Shown: in pieces, positions 6,745 to 15,832 of the stretch | How positions within the stretch are numbered: the stretch's first letter is position 1 | Layout: the number at the start of each line of letters is the position of its first letter | The notes under the pieces: generated by a model | What the model was told of the DNA's origin: nothing | The model's input: the letters and a program-made list of their open reading frames with translations, nothing else | Databases searched by the model: none | Position numbers and translations under genes: made by a program | Assembly (NCBI GenBank): GCA_017502865.1 | Contig: JAFVUD010000003.1 | Location: 1-60,242, forward strand | Length of the DNA stretch: 60,242 nucleotides | Direction of reading: 5' to 3' | DNA from: Alphaproteobacteria bacterium | Lineage (GTDB): Bacteria > Pseudomonadota > Alphaproteobacteria > Rs-D84

Positions 6745-8380
6745 CCCCCTCTTTAGCGATTTGTTTACTATCTTTTGCTATTGCATTACTTTCTTTCGCC
6801 TCATCAAGAGCTTCTTGAGCGAGTCTTTTCATATCATTATTGTATTGTTTTTGTTCCAACTCTTTGGACAGTCTTATTTGATTTTCTTTTTCTCTTTGTT
6901 TCGCTATTTCTGCTGCTTGCATAGCCGTGGTTGGCATATCTGAATCTGGCCATTCTTTATCTGCGAAACGATTACATTCGCTAAATTTTTGTCTAAACAC
7001 ACCATTCTTAATTCTTTCAGCATTCCAATATTCATGTATGGATTTTGGCCAATCTTTAAACTCTACATAAACCATATCCGTACCTCTGACTTCTCTATGC
7101 TTTGGCGGCTCTATCGCAATTCCAATCACTCTTGTTACATCTATATTTTCTTCTGTACATTTAGCCTTTGCATAATGCACGTAATTTTCTAGCATGTTTC
7201 TTCTTGTGCTTACATAATTTTGATATGTATCAAACCTTATAGCGTCTATTTGCAAAAACATATATAACAATCCTGGGGTAACTTTTGACATAAAGGCTGT
7301 CATGCGTATTTGGTCTTTTTCGCATCTATTTATTGCTCCCAAGATAGCATGTGAGAAAGCACGTCTAGAAAGCCTATCCTCCATTGCCATATACCGTAAC
7401 AAAATGTCTTTATCACTCGGCTTTGACTGATAAACAATCTTTGTGATATCGTTCAATGTACAAAACGAGTTGTCTCGTAATAACTCATCCCAAAAATAAC
7501 TTTCTCTGTCAGCCTTCACCTTAGACAAATATCTTCGACTTCTCTTCAGACTCTCCCAATCTTCTTCAAAAAACAAACAGCCATCACAATTTCGTTCGTC
7601 TTCAGTAGGCATAAATGTATGCATCTGACGTTTATCATCGAAATTATGCAAATAACGAAACAATAAATCTTCTTCTCCCGTATAAGTTACCGGAATACAT
7701 CTAAGAAATCTTTCTTTCTCTTCCAAATACCAGACAAAATCTGTTAGTGTATTTAATTCATTCAAAACAAACGGGAACGAGTAATCGTCAAAAACATGCA
7801 CAAAAGTCTTTGATGGTTCATAATCATGCGTAAAAAACAAGGACATATTTAAATATTGTTGCTGTTCCGTAGAATTCAACGCACTAAACTCTTCTGGTTT
7901 AAAATCTTTGACTAACCCCATATTAGAAAAGCGCAAGCTACCCGAACAACCCGGCCCAAAAAACTTTTTACATGCCTCTGCCACTCCATTGGCAACACAA
8001 ATTAAATGAATTTTCAAATTTTCTTTACTTGGTATACTAATAGGTAATCGTTGATTTTTATTTAACCAGATCATCCCTGGGTTATCACGTATTATATTTT
8101 CTGCATGATGTAATTGTTTAATAGATTCTAAAACAGCTTTTCGTTCCCATCGTTGCCAAGCAACCAATGGTGCTTTGTTTTCGTTATATTTTATATTTTT
8201 ATCTGAAAACACTAAAACAGTATCGCCACAGATAACCAACAAATCGCATAATTCTTGAAAACCAGAGGATGTTAGCATCATAGGATTTGGATAACTCCAA
8301 AGCCCCATAAAAACTTTTTCTCCTAATTTAACTAAACGATGTTCCGATTCTGTAAGGCCTTTAGATTTCTCAATAGTCAC
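6725..8380 (-). CDS. PD-(D/E)xK-like N-terminus with long helical C-terminus; tail frameshifted
   Basis: No named family recognised. The N-terminal 75 residues (ELCDLLVICGDTVLVFSDKN, then AWQRWERKAV) have the D...(S/E)DK pattern of a divergent PD-(D/E)xK nuclease fold. The middle has a CDGC pair near residue 260 and mixed alpha/beta content. Residues about 480-545 are a charged coiled coil (EIAKQREKEN, AQEALDEAKESNAIAKDSK). The frame ends after GAYCENK, but removing one G in the run at 6745-6749 restores a C-terminal membrane helix like that of the 99-aa protein at 8522. The GTG start at 8380 is three bases after the 40-aa gene, with AGAGGTG ahead. It may be inactive, phase-variable or an assembly error. 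Confidence 0.6.
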   Translation of the reverse strand: MTIEKSKGLTESEHRLVKLGEKVFMGLWSYPNPMMLTSSGFQELCDLLVICGDTVLVFSDKNIKYNENKAPLVAWQRWERKAVLESIKQLHHAENIIRDNPGMIWLNKNQRLPISIPSKENLKIHLICVANGVAEACKKFFGPGCSGSLRFSNMGLVKDFKPEEFSALNSTEQQQYLNMSLFFTHDYEPSKTFVHVFDDYSFPFVLNELNTLTDFVWYLEEKERFLRCIPVTYTGEEDLLFRYLHNFDDKRQMHTFMPTEDERNCDGCLFFEEDWESLKRSRRYLSKVKADRESYFWDELLRDNSFCTLNDITKIVYQSKPSDKDILLRYMAMEDRLSRRAFSHAILGAINRCEKDQIRMTAFMSKVTPGLLYMFLQIDAIRFDTYQNYVSTRRNMLENYVHYAKAKCTEENIDVTRVIGIAIEPPKHREVRGTDMVYVEFKDWPKSIHEYWNAERIKNGVFRQKFSECNRFADKEWPDSDMPTTAMQAAEIAKQREKENQIRLSKELEQKQYNNDMKRLAQEALDEAKESNAIAKDSKQIAKEGAYCENK

Positions 8381-8383
8381 TTA

Positions 8384-8506
8384 TTACACCTCTACACTAT
8401 CTGCAAAAAGGACATACAAGAAGGCGATGGGTGGACACACCAGACACCAGAAAACAAACCATCCCTTTTTGATAAACACTGCACGACGCGGTTCAATTTT
8501 GTTCAT
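8384..8506 (-). CDS. 40-aa single-pass membrane protein
   Basis: A short gene with ATG at 8506 preceded by AAGGGGGATTTGAT, an excellent ribosome-binding site. The product has a basic N-terminus (MNKIEPRRAVFIKKG) then a membrane helix rich in Trp, Phe, Leu and Cys up to about residue 33. It lies in the 142-bp gap between the 99-aa gene and the 551-aa gene and ends three bases before the latter. The fit of signal, spacing and composition supports a real gene. Small membrane proteins in such operons may be toxins or anchors; function unknown. Confidence 0.55.
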   Translation of the reverse strand: MNKIEPRRAVFIKKGWFVFWCLVCPPIAFLYVLFADSVEV

Positions 8507-8521
8507 ATCAAATCCCCCTTG

Positions 8522-8821
8522 TTAACAAAAGTGCAGTATGACACTAACACCGATAGCCGCCAGCGCAACCAATATAGCAATCACTGACAATAATTTACTT
8601 TCAGATGCAAGTTTAACGCTCTTTTCGGCCAGCACTTTGTTTTCTTTGGCAATTTCATTGCTTTTCTTGGCTTCGTTCACAGCGTCTTGCGACAATTGTT
8701 GCATTTTTTCATTATAACGCTGTGCAGCCATTTCTTTTTCATACTGTACGCGTTGTTTCTCTTCCTCGCGCTGTATTAATTTAGCCATCCCCAGTGCAGT
8801 ATTCGGAAATTGTTGATACAT
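8522..8821 (-). CDS. 99-aa coiled-coil protein with C-terminal membrane helix
   Basis: Residues about 15-75 form a charged coiled coil (REEEKQRVQYEKEM, DAVNEAKKSNEIAKENK) and 78-97 a membrane helix (LSVIAILVALAAIGVSV). It matches the tail of the 551-aa protein encoded at 6725-8380, so it is a stand-alone version of that tail. The AGGAGG ribosome-binding site overlaps the TAG stop of hsdR, eight bases away, so it is the fourth gene of the type I operon. It could anchor or oligomerise a partner at the membrane; this is inferred. Confidence 0.65.
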   Translation of the reverse strand: MYQQFPNTALGMAKLIQREEEKQRVQYEKEMAAQRYNEKMQQLSQDAVNEAKKSNEIAKENKVLAEKSVKLASESKLLSVIAILVALAAIGVSVILHFC

Positions 8822-8829
8822 GACACCTC

Positions 8830-11800
8830 CTACACAGTATAGCCCTGATACTTTTTAAAGTTTTCAACCTGTGCGATAACCTTGTCAAAAACCTCCGCAT
8901 TCCACTGTGGCGGATACCCATTCTTATACAACAGACGTACCACGTCGGATGATAATTGAGCCTTAATTCTTGGATTGTTCAGGAAATCTGCATATAAAGA
9001 CGACCCGTCAACCAACAATTTTATTTCCTTGGCCAATAATTTGCACTTTTCATCCGGATATTCAAATTGGTGTTTGTCGCGCAACGATGTCAATATATCG
9101 TAAAATGCTTTCTCTTCGAACGTAATCCCCAATTTTTTGAATTCTTCTTTATCGCTTTCCAATTCCTGGAACAGCTGTATCAATTTATCTGTTAATTCAT
9201 CAATTTTTGAATCAACAACCCCATTTATTGAATTAACGGTATCGGTGGCCACATCATTGGTAAATGTCAATTTATCGCGTGTATTATACTGGTCTACGAC
9301 CGCATTCAACATTTCCATGAATTCCTTACCACGAACATCGTTGGTGCGCGAATATTCCTTGATAGCACGATTCAACATTTTAACCAGCAGCTGGAACTTG
9401 GTATTTGGCATTTTTACATCATCCAGTTCTTTCAAAAACGCCGCATCAAATATGTTTTCTTCAGTTTCGGTTGCATTTAATACACTTTCAATACCGGTGC
9501 AGTTCAGCGCCTCTTTAACCATCTGTTCCACATGACGGTTCATAGATTCAACATCATGTGTGGTATCTGTTATTTTACGCAGGAATGACATTATCCCCAT
9601 AAAACACTGCGACCATCCTGTTTCCTGGTCGGATAAAATGCCCGCAGGATTGCAGATATCGTATGCACTTTTCAAACGTTTTACGTGCCCTTTAAAGCGG
9701 GTCAGCAACGATACTTTACCTTTTTCCTGAACAGAATTATCCATTATGAATTCAGCTGCGGCCTGCAAAAATTGAAGACGTGCCAACGGTTTGTCACCAA
9801 AGAAATCGTTAAAGTTTAAACCATGTGTTAAATCTTGCAGAATTTTTATTTCAACCTGCAGTGATTCATGCGCCTTGTCCAGGTCGGCACCATCTGTAAT
9901 ATCGCCACCGTATCGCTTCATAGCCTGTTTCATGTTTTCGCGAATACCGATATAATCGATAACATATCCATATTCCTTACCAGGATAAACACGATTAACA
10001 CGCGAAATCGTCTGAATCAATGTGTGTTTTTGTAATGGTTTATCGTTATACAGCATTGTCAGTGCCTGCGCATCAAACCCAGTTATCCACATATCAACAA
10101 CAATGGCAATATGGAAATTAGATTTATTGTTCTTGAATTCCTTTTGCATTGTTTTGCGATATTCGTTATCGCCCAACAAACTATACATGTCTGCAGGGTC
10201 GTCCTTGCCACGGGTCGCAATAACGTTTACAAAACGCACAGGATTTAGTTTTTTCAGTTCTTTTTCTGTGAATATAGATTCATCCATTGCCTTGACCGGT
10301 TTTACCCATTCTGGACGCAGCTTGGCAATTATTTGATACAGCTGATACGCAATTTCACGGGTACTGCACGCAATCATCGCTTTTTGAACAATATCTGGCT
10401 TATTTGCACAACGCGCCTCATAATCATTCACAATATCATTGGCGACACGTTCCAATCTGTCTGTGTCAGCCAAGATAACATTCATTTTTGACATTGCGGC
10501 TTTACTTTTTGCAATGTCTGCTGGTGTCGCCCCTTCGTCTGCACATAACTTGTAATATTCCTCAATTAATTTTGCCTGTTCGCCAACAAATACGCGGGCC
10601 AATCGTGGGTCGTATTTAATCGGAACAGTTATACCGTCTTCTTGGGATTGTTTCATGGTATATTGGTCAACAATACCGCCAAACACATGAATTGCATCAT
10701 CTGTCGGTGTACCAGTAAACCCAACATATGTTGCGTTTGGCAATGCGTCACGCAGGTATTTTGCAAACCCATATGATATGAACGCGCCTAATTTGGCCTG
10801 ACCGTCGGTTGCGTCTTTATTTATAGTCATTGTACTGCCGATATTATTTTGCGTTCTGTGTGCTTCGTCACTTAAGCAAATAACATTATTACGTTCGGTC
10901 AACAAACCTGTTGCGCTGGTAAACTTTTGAATTGTTGTAATATAAACACCACCGGAATTTCGGGTAGACATTTCTTCCTGTAATTCGCTACGACTATCAA
11001 AAACCTTTATCGCTTTATCTTCTAGGTATTTGCTTGACTCGCAGAACAAATCCGACGCCTGTTCTTCCAGGTCTTCACGGTCAACAATTAACAATATTGT
11101 TGGGCTGCCCAATTTATCTGTGCAACGTTGCGCTAATAATCGTGACAAAAACAACATTGTATACGTTTTTCCGCATCCAGTTGCACCAAAGTAAATACCG
11201 CCTTTACCATCGCCACCATTACCCTGTAAATGCGCCAAAATATTGCCACGCAGACGACGGGCGGCAAAGAACTGGGGGTAACGACACACAACACAAATTT
11301 CTTTGCTGTCTTGTGGTCCCTTGTTTGGAAAATATACGAAATCACGCAATATTTCAACCAGGCGTATTGGTTTCAATGCGCCGTGTATCAAAGAATCTAA
11401 TTCCTGCAAGCCTGAACCGGCCTTGTCTTCATTTTCTATCTTTTTCCATGCATAAAAGAATTCATAATCGGCCGTTGTTGACCCCATACGGGAATTGCTG
11501 GCATCGCTGATACATGCAATTGGACAATATTTCATCAGTGCGGAAATATCACGACGATAACGAACGGTTATTTGTGTGTGTGCGTTACGAATTGTCGCAT
11601 TCTCATCAGTTGGATTTTTCAATTCAATAATGCAAACAGGAATGCCGTTAATAAACAACAGAACGTCTGGAATACGTGTTTGGTTACCCTGTTTCATTTC
11701 AAATTGGTTCACAACACGGAAAATATTGTTTTCCGGATGGTCAAAGTCAATATAATCCAAATGGAACGGCTGTTTGTCGGCATCCATGAATGAATAATCA

Positions 11801-12078
11801 TACCCATTGCGATACAAAAAATATGTATTACGCAGTGCGTCATAATCATTATCGCCACCAATATTACGAATATGTGCGATTGCAGCATTGCAGTCATAAT
11901 CTGAAAATCCCAGATGTGCATACTGTTTATTCAGGAATTCGCGCAAATCATCTTCTAATATCGGGTCGGTTATTTGGCGGTGCAGATTTTCACCAAACGT
12001 ATAATCCCAACCGGCATTTTGCAGCAATTCCACAAACGCCTGTTCATATTCACTTTCATACATTTTACCGTTTATCAT
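8830..12078 (-). CDS. hsdR: type I restriction endonuclease, HsdR (motor/nuclease) subunit
   Basis: 1082 aa. The N-terminal nuclease region ends in a VCIIELKNP motif (E-x-K of the PD-(D/E)xK site) near residue 155. A superfamily 2 helicase follows, with Walker A GATGCGKTYT near 300, DEAHRTQ near 405 and GFTGTPTDD, with the second RecA domain and helical C-terminus after that. The reaction is ATP-driven translocation and cleavage of unmethylated DNA. Its ATG overlaps the last codon of hsdS (ATGA, bases 12075-12078). All key motifs are present, so the subunit looks intact. Confidence 0.95.
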   Translation of the reverse strand: MINGKMYESEYEQAFVELLQNAGWDYTFGENLHRQITDPILEDDLREFLNKQYAHLGFSDYDCNAAIAHIRNIGGDNDYDALRNTYFLYRNGYDYSFMDADKQPFHLDYIDFDHPENNIFRVVNQFEMKQGNQTRIPDVLLFINGIPVCIIELKNPTDENATIRNAHTQITVRYRRDISALMKYCPIACISDASNSRMGSTTADYEFFYAWKKIENEDKAGSGLQELDSLIHGALKPIRLVEILRDFVYFPNKGPQDSKEICVVCRYPQFFAARRLRGNILAHLQGNGGDGKGGIYFGATGCGKTYTMLFLSRLLAQRCTDKLGSPTILLIVDREDLEEQASDLFCESSKYLEDKAIKVFDSRSELQEEMSTRNSGGVYITTIQKFTSATGLLTERNNVICLSDEAHRTQNNIGSTMTINKDATDGQAKLGAFISYGFAKYLRDALPNATYVGFTGTPTDDAIHVFGGIVDQYTMKQSQEDGITVPIKYDPRLARVFVGEQAKLIEEYYKLCADEGATPADIAKSKAAMSKMNVILADTDRLERVANDIVNDYEARCANKPDIVQKAMIACSTREIAYQLYQIIAKLRPEWVKPVKAMDESIFTEKELKKLNPVRFVNVIATRGKDDPADMYSLLGDNEYRKTMQKEFKNNKSNFHIAIVVDMWITGFDAQALTMLYNDKPLQKHTLIQTISRVNRVYPGKEYGYVIDYIGIRENMKQAMKRYGGDITDGADLDKAHESLQVEIKILQDLTHGLNFNDFFGDKPLARLQFLQAAAEFIMDNSVQEKGKVSLLTRFKGHVKRLKSAYDICNPAGILSDQETGWSQCFMGIMSFLRKITDTTHDVESMNRHVEQMVKEALNCTGIESVLNATETEENIFDAAFLKELDDVKMPNTKFQLLVKMLNRAIKEYSRTNDVRGKEFMEMLNAVVDQYNTRDKLTFTNDVATDTVNSINGVVDSKIDELTDKLIQLFQELESDKEEFKKLGITFEEKAFYDILTSLRDKHQFEYPDEKCKLLAKEIKLLVDGSSLYADFLNNPRIKAQLSSDVVRLLYKNGYPPQWNAEVFDKVIAQVENFKKYQGYTV

Positions 12079-13172
12079 TGATTATCCCCTATGATTTGAC
12101 GCATCAACGCCGGACATATATCACTGTTTAATTTCTTGGCCGTTTCCGATATGTATTTTGATGTTTTGGCACAATTGTAAATTTCCACAATGGCCCGTTG
12201 AATTTCAATTGGCGGCAATGGGATTTTTACCTGTTCCATCAAACTGTAATCAAATGTATTTCTTACCCCCATTGAATAAAATTCTGCATATCGTTTAAAT
12301 TCTGATCTCTTTAACCAAAGCAATAGGTATTCTGGCAAAATAATATCTTCTTGGACCGCAAAAACTTCATATATTGGCGAACAAACAGCAGGATTTTTGC
12401 ATTTGTATAAATGTAATGCATCTGAAAGTATATTGTATAATGGCGGTGCATAACATATGTCGTTATATGTTATTATTTTATAATTTTTTAAAGATTCATT
12501 TGGTTTTTTTTGAGGTTTAATGAAACCACTCTGCCCAACACCTAAAACATTGTCAATTGTATTATCTGTATTTTTATTGCCCTTGTGAATATACGGGCCG
12601 ATTTCTACAAGTGGATATTTGTGTTTCAGGTCTTGCAAATAACTTTGGCACAGGTCCATCAGCGGACCCGCCATGTGTTCGTTTTGTTCACCCAAATTCT
12701 TTAACCCACGCCACGCCGCAACAACCTGTTTTTGTTCATCAATCGACGGCAATGGTAACTTCACTTCCAACAAAGTTTCAAATTTAAAATATTCAGTGGA
12801 ACTCCCCCAGGACAAATACTCTGCGTGTCTATCCCATTCTTTACGACACAAATACATAAATAAATATTCAGGCAACAATTTATTCAAACATTCATCTTTT
12901 ATTTTGAATACAAAAAAATTGTATGTGGTGATAAGTGTTTGTTGTGTATCATTGAACCCGAGTCCTAATTTTCTGCTTCCCCTAGGATTATACGCAAAGC
13001 ATCCGGGGTTCAACAATAAAAACATTTTCAATGCGGAGGACTCTGTATTTGCCTTTGTTTTTCGCAACTCTTTATCAATATTTACACCTACAGCGACATC
13101 TTCGTCATAAAACAAATTGTCATTCGTTTCCGTGCACTGTTCGATAAAATCGCCAAGTTTTACCCACTGCAT
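12075..13172 (-). CDS. hsdS: type I restriction-modification specificity subunit, HsdS
   Basis: 365 aa with the two-half HsdS plan. Each half has a target-recognition domain followed by a conserved helix: LPSIDEQKQVVAAWRGLKNL ends the first half and LPPIEIQRAIVEIYNCAK the second. The specificity subunit directs both methylation by HsdM and cleavage by HsdR to a bipartite sequence. The ATG at 13172 is five bases past the hsdM stop and has GTGGGG ahead; a longer frame reaches 13205 but would overlap hsdM. The recognition sequence cannot be read from the protein. Confidence 0.92.
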   Translation of the reverse strand: MQWVKLGDFIEQCTETNDNLFYDEDVAVGVNIDKELRKTKANTESSALKMFLLLNPGCFAYNPRGSRKLGLGFNDTQQTLITTYNFFVFKIKDECLNKLLPEYLFMYLCRKEWDRHAEYLSWGSSTEYFKFETLLEVKLPLPSIDEQKQVVAAWRGLKNLGEQNEHMAGPLMDLCQSYLQDLKHKYPLVEIGPYIHKGNKNTDNTIDNVLGVGQSGFIKPQKKPNESLKNYKIITYNDICYAPPLYNILSDALHLYKCKNPAVCSPIYEVFAVQEDIILPEYLLLWLKRSEFKRYAEFYSMGVRNTFDYSLMEQVKIPLPPIEIQRAIVEIYNCAKTSKYISETAKKLNSDICPALMRQIIGDNQ

Positions 13173-13176
13173 TTGA

Positions 13177-14742
13177 TTACCCCACTTTGTATCCCAATGT
13201 TTCAAATGCGTGTTTCAGGTGTTCGGCATTTTCGTTTTGTAATTTCAACAATTCGGCTGTTTGACCACCAATCTGTGTCAATGCGGCTTTATAATCCATC
13301 GCAATATCACGATCCACAAATTCGATATAACGGGATGGAACCAGACTGTAATTTTTGGTCTTTATTTCATTCAATTTGGCTGCATAGAACAATTCCGGTT
13401 TTGCATAGTTTTCACCACCGGTTGTTTGCCAATCAAAGTATATTTTGCATACTTCGGCAATTTGGTCCGGCAATAACTGCACATATTTCTTTTCATACAC
13501 ATTCTGGTTCCACGTGCGTAAATCAACGAACAATATTTCACCGGTGCGGTCACGCAATTGACGATTGTGCCACGGACCACCACGCTTGTTATTGTTTAAA
13601 ATCCACAATGTGACCGAGATATCGGTTGAATAGAACATTTCACGTGGCAGGACGATTATCGCCTCTACCTTGTCATTTTCAATCAGTTTTTTACGGATTT
13701 CGAATGTATCACTGTCATCCAACGCACCATTGGCCAACAAAAATCCGGCCACACCCTTGGTCGGGTTTAACTTGGACAACATATGCAATATCCATGCATA
13801 GTTGGCATTGCTTAATGGCGGCGTACCATATCCGGCCCAGCGCACATCATCTTCTACGCTCTTTTCTGTACTGGTCCACCACTTTTTCAAATTAAACGGC
13901 GGATTGGCCATGATGTAATCAACCTTAACATCTGAATGTTTGTCGTTGTCAAATGTGGATGCCGCCGCATCACCCAAATTATATGGGATACCACGAACGG
14001 CCAAATTCATTTTTGCCAAACGATATGTTGCCGGTTCAGATTCTTGACCATAAACCAAGTTTTTCATATCGCCACCGTGGGCCTCGATAAACTTTTTACT
14101 TTGCACGAACATGCCGCCCGAACCACAGCAAGGGTCATAAATCGTGCCATCAAACGGCTCAATCAACGATGCGATTAATTCTACAATGCTGTGTGGTGTG
14201 TAAAATTCACCTTCTTCCTTGTCAGCATTGATGGAAAACGCTTGCAAGAAATATTCATACACACGACCAATAAGGTCTTTGTCATTAAAACGTTCGCGGT
14301 CAATCTTATTCACTTCGTCAACAACGGATTTCAACACGGATGGTTCCAGCGCAGTTTTTGTAAAAATCTGTCGTGGTAATGCGTTTTTCAAACTTTCTTC
14401 GTTTATTTCCAATTTTGCGATACAGTTATCAAACTCAACCGCCATTTCCTTGGCCGGTTTCAGTATCAATTTATCCCAAAAGCATTCATCTGGCAAAAAG
14501 AACACACCGTCTTGGGTATAAAAACTGGGGGTCTGCAATGCCATTTCTACAAAACCATCTTCCTCGCGCTCGCGGATTTTATCCTGCTGGGTTTTAAAAC
14601 GGTCTCCAATAAATTTCAAAAACACCAATGTTAACAATAAATCACGCTTGTCCGTCATTTGCGCACGACCACGCAACAGATTACGACAATTAAATAAAAT
14701 CGTTTCCAATGTTTCTATTTTTTGTTTTGCAGCTTTTGCCAT
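13177..14742 (-). CDS. hsdM: type I restriction-modification N6-adenine methylase, HsdM
   Basis: 521 aa. A helical N-terminal HsdM domain precedes the methylase core. Motif I is DPCCGSGGMF (S-adenosylmethionine binding) near residue 205 and motif IV is NPPF (catalytic) near 275, both canonical. It modifies adenine in the site selected by HsdS. The ATG at 14742 has GGA ahead; the TTG at 14748 is a less likely start. It begins the hsdMSR run 17 bases after the 46-aa gene, and is clearly distinct in sequence from the methylase at 15833. Confidence 0.95.
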   Translation of the reverse strand: MAKAAKQKIETLETILFNCRNLLRGRAQMTDKRDLLLTLVFLKFIGDRFKTQQDKIREREEDGFVEMALQTPSFYTQDGVFFLPDECFWDKLILKPAKEMAVEFDNCIAKLEINEESLKNALPRQIFTKTALEPSVLKSVVDEVNKIDRERFNDKDLIGRVYEYFLQAFSINADKEEGEFYTPHSIVELIASLIEPFDGTIYDPCCGSGGMFVQSKKFIEAHGGDMKNLVYGQESEPATYRLAKMNLAVRGIPYNLGDAAASTFDNDKHSDVKVDYIMANPPFNLKKWWTSTEKSVEDDVRWAGYGTPPLSNANYAWILHMLSKLNPTKGVAGFLLANGALDDSDTFEIRKKLIENDKVEAIIVLPREMFYSTDISVTLWILNNNKRGGPWHNRQLRDRTGEILFVDLRTWNQNVYEKKYVQLLPDQIAEVCKIYFDWQTTGGENYAKPELFYAAKLNEIKTKNYSLVPSRYIEFVDRDIAMDYKAALTQIGGQTAELLKLQNENAEHLKHAFETLGYKVG

Positions 14743-14759
14743 ATCCAATCCATTTTTGT

Positions 14760-14900
14760 TTATTGGTATTTGTTTCTATCAATCTCTATTTGATTATACT
14801 CATATTCATTCGTTTTGAGAAGCAAAAACATACCGACAAAAATTACTTGCATATAATTCTTGCAGGCTTTACATGCTTTGTCACGTGTTGTCTGCGGCAT
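14760..14900 (-). CDS. 46-aa small protein with CxxC and a hydrophobic stretch
   Basis: A short open frame with ATG at 14900 immediately behind a perfect AGGAGG (two-base spacing). The product carries CKAC near residue 10 and then YMQVIFVGMFLLL, a short hydrophobic segment, followed by a polar tail. It fills the gap between the zinc-ribbon gene (18 bp away) and hsdM (17 bp). The CxxC may continue the zinc-ribbon theme of its neighbour. Function unknown; the close ribosome-binding site keeps confidence moderate. Confidence 0.45.
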   Translation of the reverse strand: MPQTTRDKACKACKNYMQVIFVGMFLLLKTNEYEYNQIEIDRNKYQ

Positions 14901-14918
14901 AACCTCCTGACGTGTAAA

Positions 14919-15287
14919 CTACCATACTGTCTTATCATAAAAAACATCATCGTCTTCAGCTACATCCTCAGGGGAAAGACCGATATAATCTTGTATATCT
15001 TTGTCGTCTTCCCAGCCTGTTGGGGCCATCATCATTTTATCCAATTGCCTTTCTTCTTCAAACACTGTGTTTTCATACAACTCGTTATAATATTCTTTTT
15101 CCATGTCAATGTCATAATTTTCACACACAAGATGCTGTGCAATTGCCTTTTTAGCGCCATAGCTTGTTGCTTCTACATCTCTTGAACCGCATTTGGAACA
15201 TATGAAATTACCAGTACATTTATCACTGGCTATTTTTATACTCCCCGTATGATTACACCTCAAACATTTACAATAAAAAACTGCCAT
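14919..15287 (-). CDS. 122-aa zinc-ribbon protein
   Basis: The N-terminal 35 residues have two cysteine pairs, CLRC and CSKC, spaced as a zinc ribbon. The rest is strongly acidic (EDDKDIQDYIGL, EDVAEDDDVFYD) and helical. It follows the 179-aa gene by four bases with GGAAAGGA ahead of its ATG, so it belongs to the unit headed by the methylase at 15833. It may bind nucleic acid or mediate protein contacts; not recognised as a named family. Confidence 0.65.
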   Translation of the reverse strand: MAVFYCKCLRCNHTGSIKIASDKCTGNFICSKCGSRDVEATSYGAKKAIAQHLVCENYDIDMEKEYYNELYENTVFEEERQLDKMMMAPTGWEDDKDIQDYIGLSPEDVAEDDDVFYDKTVW

Positions 15288-15291
15288 TTAT

Positions 15292-15831
15292 TTATCCTTT
15301 CCGAATAATGCCTGCACTCAACGCATCTTCAAGAGCTTGTTTAAAATTATTTTTAGTTATTTTTAGCTGTTCGTTTGCAACCAACTTTTTCATTGGTGGG
15401 TATCCGGGCGTGCTCATTACAGCAGTTATTTCACTACTGAAATCACCTTTGGATACGCCGCTATGCGGAACAGGACCAAATAAAATCAGACAATAATCTC
15501 TGTTATATTGTATCCTGGACATATTGTATTTTTTTGCCTCAGCATATGACAGTACGAACTCCAAGCGACTTTTATCAATTCCTAAATCCTTCGCAACCGG
15601 TATTAATAATTCTTTTTTGACCTGGGAATCGCCAACAATCAAAATCTTGCCCATTTTATCCACTTTGAACCCGTCGTCTGAATGCAACAAATTACCCAAA
15701 CCCCACTTTTCCAAAGCTTCTTCTAATTCTCCGGCACGATTTAAATCGCACAGAATTCGTGTTAAGTCATTGTCAAACCTTTGACGCAGCGCTTCTTCCA
15801 AGGTTAACAGTTCAGTCGTATCTAATAACAT
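15292..15831 (-). CDS. 179-aa protein of the atypical methylase unit
   Basis: Not recognised. Residues about 40-125 look like an alpha/beta nucleotide-binding-like fold: GKILIVGDSQV, then LEFVLSYAEAKKY, then RDYCLILFGPVPHS with a conserved-looking GPVPHS turn. The C-terminus is helical (NNFKQALEDALSAGI). The ATG at 15831 follows the methylase stop by one base and has GAGGG five bases ahead; a longer frame from 15855 would overlap the methylase. It is tightly coupled to the methylase and probably works with it. The role is unknown. Confidence 0.6.
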   Translation of the reverse strand: MLLDTTELLTLEEALRQRFDNDLTRILCDLNRAGELEEALEKWGLGNLLHSDDGFKVDKMGKILIVGDSQVKKELLIPVAKDLGIDKSRLEFVLSYAEAKKYNMSRIQYNRDYCLILFGPVPHSGVSKGDFSSEITAVMSTPGYPPMKKLVANEQLKITKNNFKQALEDALSAGIIRKG

Positions 15832-15832
15832 A

